A stretch of 64,000 nt of DNA. Origin: Amorphoplanes digitatis. GTDB taxonomy: Bacteria; Actinomycetota; Actinomycetes; Mycobacteriales; Micromonosporaceae. Under the pieces are notes generated by a model. That model was not told the DNA's origin. It made no database searches and saw only the letters and a list, made by a program, of their open reading frames with translations. Made by a program: the position numbers and the translations under genes. Below are positions 1 to 7,540 of this stretch, in pieces. The stretch spans positions 8,426,501-8,490,500 of the forward strand of contig NZ_JACHNH010000001.1 of the NCBI RefSeq assembly GCF_014205335.1, in the 5' to 3' direction. The number at the start of each line of letters is the position of its first letter. Position 1 is the stretch's first letter.

Positions 1-1343
1 ACGAGAACCGCACCAAGGGCCCCTACCGCGCCGCCCTGCCGGAACCGCCGGCCAAGGGACCGCAGCCCACGCTCTTCGCGCTGCCCGGCAACCACGACTG
101 GTATGACGGTCTGACCGCATTCCTCCGCCTCTTCGCCCGTCGCAAGGACGGGCATATCGGCGGATGGCGCACCCAGCAGAGCCGGTCCTACTTCGCGGTG
201 GAACTGCCCGCCAACTGGTGGTTGTTCGCGATCGACGAGCAGTTCGGCGCCTACATCGACGATCCGCAGCTGGTCTACTTCGAGGACGCGGCCCGCGATC
301 TCGGCCCCGAGGACCGGGTCATCCTGATGACGCCGTCGCCGACCTGGGTCAAGGCCGCGAAGAAGCCCGAGGCGTACGACGCGATCGACTACTTCATCCG
401 CACGATCCTCGCGCCGACCGGTGCGCACGTGCGGGTGCTGCTCTCCGGCGACCTGCACCACTACGCGCGCTACACGGGTGAGGACCGCGAGCTGATCACG
501 TGCGGTGGCGGCGGGGCATACCTCGCGGCGACCCACAACCTGCCGGAGGCCCTCACCGTGCCGCCCCGGGAGACGCTGACCCGCAACGCGAGCCGGAGCC
601 GGCGCTATTCGCTGGTCTCCCGCTTCCCGGGTGCCGAGGAGTCCCGGCGGATGAGCTGGGGCGTGTTCGCCCGGGTGCCGAAGCGCAACCCGGGCTTCGC
701 CACGATGCTCGGCATCATCCAGACGCTGACGATGCTCGCGATGTCCGGCGCGGCCGGCCAGGCGGGGACGCTCCAGCGGCTGTTCAGCATCCCGCTTGTG
801 ATCATGATGTTCCTGGTCCTGGCCGGCACGGTGCTGTTCGCCCAGCCGCCGAAGGCCAACGCCGCGGCGCATTCCCGGCACTGGATCCTCGGGCTGCTGC
901 ACGGGTTCGCGCAACTCGCGCTCGCGGCCGCCGGCACCTGGGTCTGGCTGCGATTGCCCTTCCACGACTGGACGTGGCCGGGTCCACCGGTGGTGGCGGC
1001 GGTGCTTTACGGGCCGCTGATCGCCTACCTCGCGACCGCGTTGCTGTCGCTCTACCTGCTGGTCGCGGGCCGCTTCGACGTGAACGTCAACGAGCTGTTC
1101 GCGGGGCAGGGCATCGAGGACGCCAAGAGCTTCCTCAGGATGCACATCGCCGCGAACGGCGCGCTGACCGTGCACGCGATCGGCGTCGACAAGATCTGCC
1201 GCCAGTGGGTGGCGGACCCGGACGCCGCCCCGGACGCCTCATGGCTGCGGCCGCAGGAGCCGCTGACTCCCCACCTGATCGAGCCGCCCATCGTGGTGGA
1301 CAACCCGGCGACCCGGCCCGGCGTCCCCGAACATCACAGCTAG
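1..1343 (+). CDS. Membrane-associated metallophosphoesterase (5' end missing)
   Basis: The frame is open from base 3, so 446 residues are visible and the N-terminus lies outside the window. The calcineurin-like metal motifs GNHDW (about residues 29-33) and SGDLHH (about 148-153) are present. The first Asp-x-His motif must lie upstream of the window. After the catalytic region come about 100 polar residues and then three hydrophobic segments (about 260-282, 293-317 and 327-357), so the enzyme is probably held in the membrane. Family knowledge: such enzymes hydrolyse phosphomonoesters or diesters at a dinuclear metal site. The substrate cannot be inferred. It is followed directly by the inverted-repeat element at 1345. 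Confidence 0.8.
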   Translation, partial: ENRTKGPYRAALPEPPAKGPQPTLFALPGNHDWYDGLTAFLRLFARRKDGHIGGWRTQQSRSYFAVELPANWWLFAIDEQFGAYIDDPQLVYFEDAARDLGPEDRVILMTPSPTWVKAAKKPEAYDAIDYFIRTILAPTGAHVRVLLSGDLHHYARYTGEDRELITCGGGGAYLAATHNLPEALTVPPRETLTRNASRSRRYSLVSRFPGAEESRRMSWGVFARVPKRNPGFATMLGIIQTLTMLAMSGAAGQAGTLQRLFSIPLVIMMFLVLAGTVLFAQPPKANAAAHSRHWILGLLHGFAQLALAAAGTWVWLRLPFHDWTWPGPPVVAAVLYGPLIAYLATALLSLYLLVAGRFDVNVNELFAGQGIEDAKSFLRMHIAANGALTVHAIGVDKICRQWVADPDAAPDASWLRPQEPLTPHLIEPPIVVDNPATRPGVPEHHS

Positions 1344-1344
1344 A

Positions 1345-1594
1345 GCCTGTTCTGGAAAGGGGGTCGAGGCGAGGCGAGGTTCCAGGTACCGGATGATCGC
1401 GGCGTGCGACCAGGCGGCAGCAGAGCCATCCGGTACGCGGCCGAGCCGCGCGGTTCCGCATGGCCACCCGTGATCCCGACCGCGCCGCGCGATTCCGCAT
1501 CGCCACCCATGATCCCGACCGCGCCGTGGGCGCCGTGCGTGTGCACCTAGGCCGCGCGGGCCCGCCGCAGCCCGGCCACCTTTCCAGAACAGGC
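1345..1594. mobile_element. MITE-like element with perfect 16-bp terminal inverted repeats
   Basis: Bases 1345-1360 (GCCTGTTCTGGAAAGG) recur as an exact reverse complement at 1579-1594, giving a 250-bp unit that starts two bases after the phosphoesterase stop codon. Inside is a 39-bp direct duplication (1446-1484 and 1485-1523, a few mismatches). No transposase is encoded. Size and ends suit a non-autonomous element or an insertion sequence reduced to its ends. No convincing target-site duplication is seen. The alternative is a long-range hairpin or a bidirectional terminator between the flanking convergent genes. Confidence 0.5.
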
Positions 1595-1614
1595 CCCAAG
1601 CGCTGTAATCAAGC

Positions 1615-2082
1615 TCAGTGCCAGTTGTCGTAGCTGAGGACGCGGCACACCAGGACCACCCGGCCGGTCAGTTGGCCTAGCCGCACCGCGTCACGGTGCG
1701 TCCATTTGAAGGGCCAAATCGCGCCGACCATCAGGTATTTTTCCTTGGGCCCGTCCGGCGGCACGATGAGTTGATACTCCTGGAACGGGCCCACACTGCG
1801 GTTCAGAGCCTGATGCTTCCACTCACGCCGGCTGCGCTCGCCGAGCGTAACCACCGCGACCCTTTCCATCAGGAGCAACGTGGTGTAGCCCTTGGGAATC
1901 GCCCGGTCCAGCTCCGTGAGCTCCGGCTGCTGGTCCGCCGGGAACAGCAAGGAGGGCCGCTCGTGCGCCCAGTAGAGCCGACCGGCCTCGGGAAAGCTTC
2001 GATCAAACGGGTTCACGCCCCCCGGCGGCCAGTCGAACCCCCGATGCTCAAGATGGGGCAGCCGCTCTCGATGATCCGTCAT
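1615..2082 (-). CDS. Hypothetical protein, 155 aa
   Basis: The reading frame runs to a stop at 1615. The chosen start is the ATG at 2082, because the frame upstream becomes Arg/Pro-rich and unlike protein; a GTG six bases upstream is also possible. The protein is soluble, with no signal peptide or membrane segment, and has several Trp and a mixed aromatic/charged composition (NPFDRSFPEAG, YWAHERPSLLFP, IWPFKWTHRDAV), which argues for real coding. No domain was recognised. It stands alone between the inverted-repeat element and the PSP1 gene. No strong ribosome-binding site is visible. Confidence 0.55.
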   Translation of the reverse strand: MTDHRERLPHLEHRGFDWPPGGVNPFDRSFPEAGRLYWAHERPSLLFPADQQPELTELDRAIPKGYTTLLLMERVAVVTLGERSRREWKHQALNRSVGPFQEYQLIVPPDGPKEKYLMVGAIWPFKWTHRDAVRLGQLTGRVVLVCRVLSYDNWH

Positions 2083-2239
2083 GACCACGACTCTAGGGAG
2101 GCCGGCCACACCGCCTGAACGGTATGACGCCGCCCGGACCATCCGGCCGGGAAGGCGCCCGTCCAAGGCACTGGCGCCCGTTTCGGCCATACGGCGGCGG
2201 GCCCGACGGACCCGGCCCCGGCCCCGAAGGCTGTGCGGG

Positions 2240-3076
2240 TCAGGTGTAGCGCTCCTCGTGGGCCTGGCGGGGTGCGCAGACCGACGCCCTGCTGCACGAG
2301 CAGCGGGAGCCGTCGGCGTCCATCCGGACCACCACCGCATCCTTCGGGACGCTGTGCGCCACCACCCGGCCGTCGCCGTCCGGGGTCGAGACGCGGCTGC
2401 CCACCGCCGGCGCCGCGGCCTGGAACTTCTGGTACAGCGGGTGTTCGTACTTGAGGCAGCACATGAGGCGGCCGCACGCGCCCGAGATGCGTAGCGGGTT
2501 CAGGGGCAGGTCCTGGTCCTTCGCCATGCGGATCGTCACCGGTTCGAAGTCCGTCAGGAAGGTCGCGCAGCAGAGGTCCCGGCCGCAGGAGCCGATTCCG
2601 CCCTGCACCCGGGCCGAGTCGCGAGCCGACAGCTGGCGCAGCTCCACCCGGCAGCGCAGCGTCGCACCAAGGTCCCGGACCAGGGAGCGGAAGTCGACCC
2701 GGTGCGGCGCCGTGAAGTAGATCGTCGTTCGGGCGCCGCCCGCGCCGCCCTGTTCCAGGACGTGGTCGACGGCCACGACCTTCATCGGGAGTTCGTGCGC
2801 CTTGATCAGCTTCTTGGCCGCGACCTTGGCCTCGGCCTTGCGTTTGCGCAGCAGCTCGTCGCGGCGCAGGTCGTCGTCCGCGGCAAGGCCGGCGACCTTG
2901 GGGAACCCCTCGGTGTCCTCGCTGACCCATTGCGCAGCCCAGACGCACTCCGCCACCTCGGGCCCGTCGTCGGTCGGGACCAGCACCCGGTCGCCGACCT
3001 TGGGCGAGAACTCGCCCGGGTCGAGGTAGTAGAGGCGGCCGTACCTATTGAAGCTGACCGCGCACAGCATGCCCAT
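2240..3076 (-). CDS. PSP1 domain protein (YaaT/RicT-like)
   Basis: This 278-aa protein has the PSP1 C-terminal domain hallmarks: a Cys-rich core with GSCGRDLCC and a following ISGACGRLMCCLKYEH, conserved Cys clusters that in the Bacillus RicT (YaaT) complex ligate Fe-S centres. The tail adds more Cys (SRCSCSRASVCAP). In Firmicutes RicT acts in a complex affecting RNase Y and phosphorelay activity. In actinobacteria its role is unsettled, but the gene commonly lies near DNA polymerase III delta-prime and thymidylate kinase, as here. The ATG at 3076 is preferred to the GTG at 3082 because a weak TAGGG ribosome-binding site sits seven bases before it. Confidence 0.85.
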   Translation of the reverse strand: MGMLCAVSFNRYGRLYYLDPGEFSPKVGDRVLVPTDDGPEVAECVWAAQWVSEDTEGFPKVAGLAADDDLRRDELLRKRKAEAKVAAKKLIKAHELPMKVVAVDHVLEQGGAGGARTTIYFTAPHRVDFRSLVRDLGATLRCRVELRQLSARDSARVQGGIGSCGRDLCCATFLTDFEPVTIRMAKDQDLPLNPLRISGACGRLMCCLKYEHPLYQKFQAAAPAVGSRVSTPDGDGRVVAHSVPKDAVVVRMDADGSRCSCSRASVCAPRQAHEERYT

Positions 3077-3214
3077 GAACACACCCTACGGCGACGGACC
3101 CGTGGTGCGAAGTGGCGCAGAACTGCATAGATCCGCGCAACCCACAGAATCGACTCTCGTTGGGCCATCCCGTAGACGTCGCTCTTTGCGGCAATCCTTG
3201 GGGGAGGAACTTTC

Positions 3215-4771
3215 ATGATGCCCGCCGTGCCAGCACGGGTTGATCTTGTGACACCGGCCGAGCCCGTCCGGGCCGCTTCGCAATCGACCAGAAAACGCAC
3301 CACCGCCGCCGCACTCGGGCTGGTGGGGGCGCTGCTCGTGCCCCTGCCGGCGGCCGCCGCGCCGGCGCCGTGTGAGCAGGCCGAACGGTACGCCGCCCAG
3401 TCCGGCGCCGAGCTCCTGCGGGTCGGGAAACTCGACCTCGGCCCCGCCGGCCGGACCGGCAAGCCGATCACCGGCGTCGGGGTCGGCGAGGCCAAGTCCG
3501 CCATGGTGGCCCAGTCGACCGTCAACGCGGCGGCGCTGAGCCGGATGCTCAACGGCGGACCGGCCGACCGCAAGAACCTCACCGAGATCTTGCAGCAGAC
3601 GGCGCCGCCGAGCCATCAGGAGCCGAACCGGCGCGCCGTCAACGCCACCGACGTCGGCCCGCTCGGCCTCGGCCGCGGCGAACTGACCGCGCACGCCAAG
3701 TGGAGCGCCGGCATGGCCTGCGGTGCCGCCACCGGCCAGGCGACCCGGTCGCAGGCCCGGTTGAGCCGCGCCGGGTTGCTCGAGGACGGGGACAGCGCGC
3801 TGGTTCGCGTACCCGGGAGCATCTCGAGCCGGAGCACGACGGCGGTCGAGCGGCGCGGGTCGGCCGCGCGGACGGTCGCCTCGGCCTCGATCACCGGGGG
3901 CAGTGCCGAAGTGCTCGGCGGCGCCGTGCGGATCAAGGTGCTCAAGGCGCCCTCGCTGCTGGCCGCGATGTCCACCACCGGCGGCGGGGAGGTTCGCTAC
4001 CTGCCGGCCGTGCTGGAGGTTTCCGGCGAAGGCTTCGAGACCGCGCGGCTGGACACGGCCGGCGACGACGTCGAGGTGGTGCTGGACGAGGGCGACGACA
4101 CCGACCAGGGCGGCGGCAACGTCGTGAGCCAGAGGTCGGGTGTCGCGAGCGGTGCGGAGCGCGGCGACGCGGCGGGCCCGGCCGGGCGCAACCCCAAGGG
4201 CAAGAAGAAGAAGCCGGGGCTGCTCAGCGGGCTGCCGGACATCGGCAAGCTCACGTCCGGGGTTCCGGTGCCGGGGGTGCCGGGGGTGCCGAGCCTGCCC
4301 GGCCTGCCGGTGATCAGTGAGCCGCCCACCGAGACCGCGCCGGCCGGCGCGCCCGGCACCCGGGTCCGGGTCTCGCTGGGCGACGTCCGCCAGGCCACGT
4401 CCGGGCACGCCATCGCCGCGAAGGCGACCGCGATCCGCGTCGTGATCACCCAGGGCTCGGACCGCGCGGCGTACGGGCAGGGCAAGGGCGGCGTCGTCCT
4501 GGACTTCGAGATGGGCCGGCTCGAGGCGGCCGCGGTCTCCCCCGAGCCGGGCGGTCCCGGCCACGGCAACGGTCCCAACGGTCCCAACGGCCCCGACGGA
4601 CCCGGCGGGCAGGGCGGGCCGGGGAACCCGCACGGCACGGTCGACGGCATCGGCGGCGGCCTGCCGATCACCGGCCCGCGGGTCGACGTGATCGCGCTGA
4701 CCGGGCTGGCCCTGCTGATCGCCGGTACCGGCGCCCTGCTGTTCGGCATGCGGGGTCGTTCACGACGCTGA
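3215..4771 (+). CDS. LPXTG-anchored cell-surface protein with Gly/Pro-rich stalk
   Basis: This 518-aa protein is preceded by a strong GGGAGGAAC ribosome-binding site. It has a long signal peptide (basic TRKRTT followed by a hydrophobic stretch, cleavage near AAAAP about residue 50), an extracellular region without a recognised domain, a collagen-like Gly-Pro-Asn segment about residues 450-475, and a complete sortase signal: LPITG, a hydrophobic span and a basic RGRSRR end. Inference: it is secreted, cut by a sortase between Thr and Gly, and linked to the peptidoglycan. The middle contains a KGKKKK patch and Pro-Gly-Val repeats. No sortase gene is in the window. Ligand and role are unknown. 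Confidence 0.8.
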   Translation: MMPAVPARVDLVTPAEPVRAASQSTRKRTTAAALGLVGALLVPLPAAAAPAPCEQAERYAAQSGAELLRVGKLDLGPAGRTGKPITGVGVGEAKSAMVAQSTVNAAALSRMLNGGPADRKNLTEILQQTAPPSHQEPNRRAVNATDVGPLGLGRGELTAHAKWSAGMACGAATGQATRSQARLSRAGLLEDGDSALVRVPGSISSRSTTAVERRGSAARTVASASITGGSAEVLGGAVRIKVLKAPSLLAAMSTTGGGEVRYLPAVLEVSGEGFETARLDTAGDDVEVVLDEGDDTDQGGGNVVSQRSGVASGAERGDAAGPAGRNPKGKKKKPGLLSGLPDIGKLTSGVPVPGVPGVPSLPGLPVISEPPTETAPAGAPGTRVRVSLGDVRQATSGHAIAAKATAIRVVITQGSDRAAYGQGKGGVVLDFEMGRLEAAAVSPEPGGPGHGNGPNGPNGPDGPGGQGGPGNPHGTVDGIGGGLPITGPRVDVIALTGLALLIAGTGALLFGMRGRSRR

Positions 4772-4943
4772 CCGACTTCGATATGGCCGTCGAGCCGGAA
4801 CGTGCCGACCTAAGGCTCGACCCGGCTACCCCGCAGGTACCGTCCTACTTCGACCGAGCGGCCGAATCCCGGCCCACCCCGGCGACAAAGGCCGGTCGGA
4901 GGCGTTGAGTGTGACGTGAGCCTGCGGGGGGTGCAGGAGGTCA

Positions 4944-4981
4944 CGGCGCCGCTCTCGAACCGGACTTCGAGGGCGGCGCCG
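4944..4981 (-). terminator. Hairpin after the 4998-6227 operon
   Basis: A 16-bp stem (4944-4959 with 4966-4981, a single G-U type mismatch) and a 6-nt loop sits 17 bases past the stop of the leftward gene ending at 4998. There is no T-tract, as is common for actinobacterial terminators. Confidence 0.6.
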
Positions 4982-4997
4982 TCGCCGTCTTCATAGG

Positions 4998-5603
4998 TCA
5001 GTGCGCCTCGGCCAGTCCGGCCGAGTCACGTAGCAGGGCCTCGCCGGCGAGGCAGCCGTCCGCCACCGCCCGCAGCACCAGCGCAGCCACCTCCGCCGCC
5101 GCGTCAAGCTCGCGGGACGTGGAAAGGTCGGTCCCGCCTTCCGCGAGAACCACCGCCGCGGTCGAGCTCAGCGCCCGGGCCAGCGCGTCCGCCACCGCGT
5201 CGCGCGCACCCCGCATCCAGGCGACGAGCCCGTCGGCGAGGTCGGCCGACGCCTCCAGGCGCGCGCCCAGGCTCTCCCCACCGCCGCTCAGGTGCGCGGC
5301 GGCGCGGCGGCGGGCGGCGTCGTAGGCCTCCGCGGCCGCACCGGTCCACTCTCCCGGCCCGGGCAGCGACGCCGCGAGCGCGCCGTAGGCCCGGACGTTC
5401 CCGCGCAGGTCCGGGGCGGCGTCGAGCAGCTCCCGGGGGCTCAGCGCCGCCACGCCGCGGGCCGCGTCGCCGGGCAGCAGGCGCACCCGGCGCAGCTCCG
5501 CCCAGACGCGATGGTCCGCGGGGGCACCGCCGGCGGCGAGGAGCTCGTCGACCCGGCGCAGCAGCGGCGCCGCCGCGGCCAGGACGCGATCCAGCCGGTC
5601 CAT
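4998..5603 (-). CDS. WXG-like putative type VII secretion partner, 201 aa
   Basis: This all-helical, Ala-rich protein has no signal peptide or membrane segment. A WTGAAAEAYDAARRRA stretch near residue 86 resembles the W-x-G turn and following helix of WXG100/ESX substrates, although the protein is twice the usual 100 residues. Its ATG overlaps the stop of the EspC-like gene by one base (TGATG), so the two are translationally coupled. Together with the YbaB-like gene they form a cassette of a type often seen with actinobacterial ESX loci. Function as a secretion substrate or chaperone is inferred from context. Confidence 0.6.
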   Translation of the reverse strand: MDRLDRVLAAAAPLLRRVDELLAAGGAPADHRVWAELRRVRLLPGDAARGVAALSPRELLDAAPDLRGNVRAYGALAASLPGPGEWTGAAAEAYDAARRRAAAHLSGGGESLGARLEASADLADGLVAWMRGARDAVADALARALSSTAAVVLAEGGTDLSTSRELDAAAEVAALVLRAVADGCLAGEALLRDSAGLAEAH

Positions 5604-5899
5604 CAGGCCTCCCGCCGGATGCGGCGCGCGGCCTCGTCGTCGGTCTCCGCGTAGCTCGCGGCGACCACACGGACGTCGGCCGCCAGGGCGGTCAGCCGGG
5701 CCGCCGCGTCGGCGGCCTCGCGGGACCGGGCGGCCAGCACGGCCGTCCAGCGTTCGTGCAGCAGCAGGCCCAGGCGGCCGGGCTCCCCCGCGTCGTCGGC
5801 GCCGAACGCGCCCGGCGACGAGCCGTGCGCGGGCAGCAAACGGTCCACAGTGCTCAGCGCGTCGGCGAGGGACTCCAGGCGCTCGGCGAGCCGCTCCAT
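5603..5899 (-). CDS. EspC-like ESX-associated protein
   Basis: This is a 98-aa helical protein. The pattern SYAETDDEAARRI at the C-terminal end, after a leucine/alanine heptad-rich region, matches the Y-x-x-T-D-x-x-A ending of the T7SS EspC family (DUF2580-type secreted substrates). The ATG at 5899 is chosen over an ATG at 5929: the later one has a GGGGGAG ribosome-binding site seven bases upstream and does not run into the preceding gene, which stops at 5901. Probably co-transcribed with the genes on both sides. The exported substrate assignment follows from family resemblance and is not proven. Confidence 0.65.
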   Translation of the reverse strand: MERLAERLESLADALSTVDRLLPAHGSSPGAFGADDAGEPGRLGLLLHERWTAVLAARSREAADAAARLTALAADVRVVAASYAETDDEAARRIRREA

Positions 5900-5900
5900 G

Positions 5901-6227
5901 TCAGCGCTCCCCCAGAGATCGGAACTCACCGAACACCTCGTCGTGCAGCTTGCGCCGCGCCCAGCGGGCCGCCTCGTTCGCGGCCGTCACCACCGCCTGA
6001 ACCTCGCGGGACAGCTCGGCCGCGCCGCGGTGCTGGAGGCTGCCACGGATGTGCACGCCGGTGATCTCGCCGGCCGCGGTCACCAGGATCTCGATCGAGC
6101 CGTCCGGCGAGTGCACCGAGACCACGTGCACGGCGACCGCCTTCTCGAACTCACCCCGCAGCACGTCGAGGCGGCGGTAGCGCTCGATCGCCTCGTCGAT
6201 CCATGCCTCGTCGATCTCGCGGGGCAT
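5901..6227 (-). CDS. YbaB/EbfC-family nucleoid-associated protein
   Basis: This 108-aa protein has the YbaB/EbfC layout: an N-terminal helix (EAIERYRRLDVLRGEFEKA), a central beta region (VHSPDGSIEILVTAAGEITGVHI) carrying the family's Gly-rich turn, and a C-terminal helix of Ala/Arg (VVTAANEAARWARRKL). YbaB proteins are small dimeric DNA-binding proteins. Paralogues like this one, separate from the dnaX-recR copy, are frequent at the head of actinobacterial EspC/WXG cassettes. It is the first gene of the leftward operon 6227-4998. Confidence 0.75.
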   Translation of the reverse strand: MPREIDEAWIDEAIERYRRLDVLRGEFEKAVAVHVVSVHSPDGSIEILVTAAGEITGVHIRGSLQHRGAAELSREVQAVVTAANEAARWARRKLHDEVFGEFRSLGER

Positions 6228-6327
6228 CCGCAGGCTCCTTACCCGGCGTGTCGCCGCGGTCGCGGTGCGACACCGAACCGTACCCGGTCGGGTGACCCCC
6301 GCGCAGCCCTTGTTCGTCCCCTGTGGA

Positions 6328-7521
6328 TTACCCGCGCCAGAGGTTCAGCATCATCGCCTCGACGGCGATTCTCGGCTTCACGTTCTGCTCGATGGCGTCG
6401 CGGCAGGCCAGGACCGCCTCAAGCCGGCGCAGGGTGCTCTCCGGCGTCCACTTGCCGGCCGCGGCCGAGGACGACGCCGCGGTGTCGGTGTGCACGACCG
6501 CGACCGGGGCGCGCAGGTTGGTCACCAGCACGTCGCGGTAGAAGCCGGCCAGGTCGACAAGGGCGCGGTCCAGGGCGTCGCGCTGCGAGCGGGTCGCGCG
6601 GGACTTCTGCCGCTTCTCCAGCTCCTTGAGCTGCCCGGCCGCGCCGCGCATCGCGCCGGCCGCGCCCCGGCCCGTGCCGCCGGCGCCGAGTGCCTGCTCC
6701 AGCGCCGCGCGTTCCGCGGTGTTGTTCTCCGCGAACGCCGTGGCCGACTCCGCCTCCGCCGCCTCGATCAGCGCGGACGCGGCGTCGAAACACGCGCCGA
6801 CGCCGGTCAGCCGGCGCGGAACGGCCAGCACCGCCTCGCGGCGGCCGCGCGCCTCCGGGTCGTTCGCGAGCCGCTTGGCGCGGCCCACGTGGCCCTGCGC
6901 GGCGGCCGCGGCCCAGGCGGCGACGTCGGGCGCGATGCCGTCGCGGCGTACGAGAACCTCGGCGACGGCCTCGGCGGGCGGCTGCCGCAGCGGCACTACC
7001 CGGCAGCGCGACCGGATGGTCACCGAGATGTCGTCCGGGTGCGTCGACGGGGTGCAGAGCAGGAACACCGTACGCGGCGGCGGCTCCTCGATGGCCTTGA
7101 GCAGCGCGTTTCCGGCCGCCTCGGTGAGCCGGTCGGCGTCCTCGATCACCACCGCCTGCCACCGACCGCCCGAGGGGGCGGTGCCGGCGCGGAGCACGAG
7201 CGCCCGCATCTCGTTCACGCCGATCGAGAGGCCCTCCGGAACCACGAAGCGCACGTCGGCGTGGGTGCCGCCGAGCACGGTGTGGCAGCCGTGGCACTCG
7301 CCGCAGCCGGTGCCCTCGCGCTCGCATTCCAGCGCCGCGGCCAGCGCGCGGGCGGCGACGGAGCGGCCCGAGCCCGGCGGGCCGGTGAAGATCCAGGCGT
7401 GGGTCATGGCGCCGTTCGGCGCGACGGTGTCACCGGCGACGATCCGGGCGGCGGCCGCCGCGGCCCGGCGCATCGTCTCGACGGCCTCGTCCTGCCCGAC
7501 CAGGTCCGCGAACACACTCAT
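6328..7521 (-). CDS. holB: DNA polymerase III subunit delta'
   Basis: This 397-aa clamp-loader ATPase is recognised by GPPGSGRS (Walker-A position, about residues 43-50), the four-Cys zinc module (CEREGTGCGECHGC), the Walker-B-like VVIEDADRL, EEPPPRTVFLLCTPSTHPDD and SRCRVV (sensor/SRC motif). It loads the beta clamp during replication as part of the tau/delta/delta' complex. The ATG at 7521 begins the conserved MSVFADLVGQDEAV. It lies 19 bases after the stop of the MFS-tmk fusion, so the two are probably co-transcribed. Confidence 0.93.
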   Translation of the reverse strand: MSVFADLVGQDEAVETMRRAAAAAARIVAGDTVAPNGAMTHAWIFTGPPGSGRSVAARALAAALECEREGTGCGECHGCHTVLGGTHADVRFVVPEGLSIGVNEMRALVLRAGTAPSGGRWQAVVIEDADRLTEAAGNALLKAIEEPPPRTVFLLCTPSTHPDDISVTIRSRCRVVPLRQPPAEAVAEVLVRRDGIAPDVAAWAAAAAQGHVGRAKRLANDPEARGRREAVLAVPRRLTGVGACFDAASALIEAAEAESATAFAENNTAERAALEQALGAGGTGRGAAGAMRGAAGQLKELEKRQKSRATRSQRDALDRALVDLAGFYRDVLVTNLRAPVAVVHTDTAASSSAAAGKWTPESTLRRLEAVLACRDAIEQNVKPRIAVEAMMLNLWRG

Positions 7522-7540
7522 GGCGTCGATTCTCGCTCGC

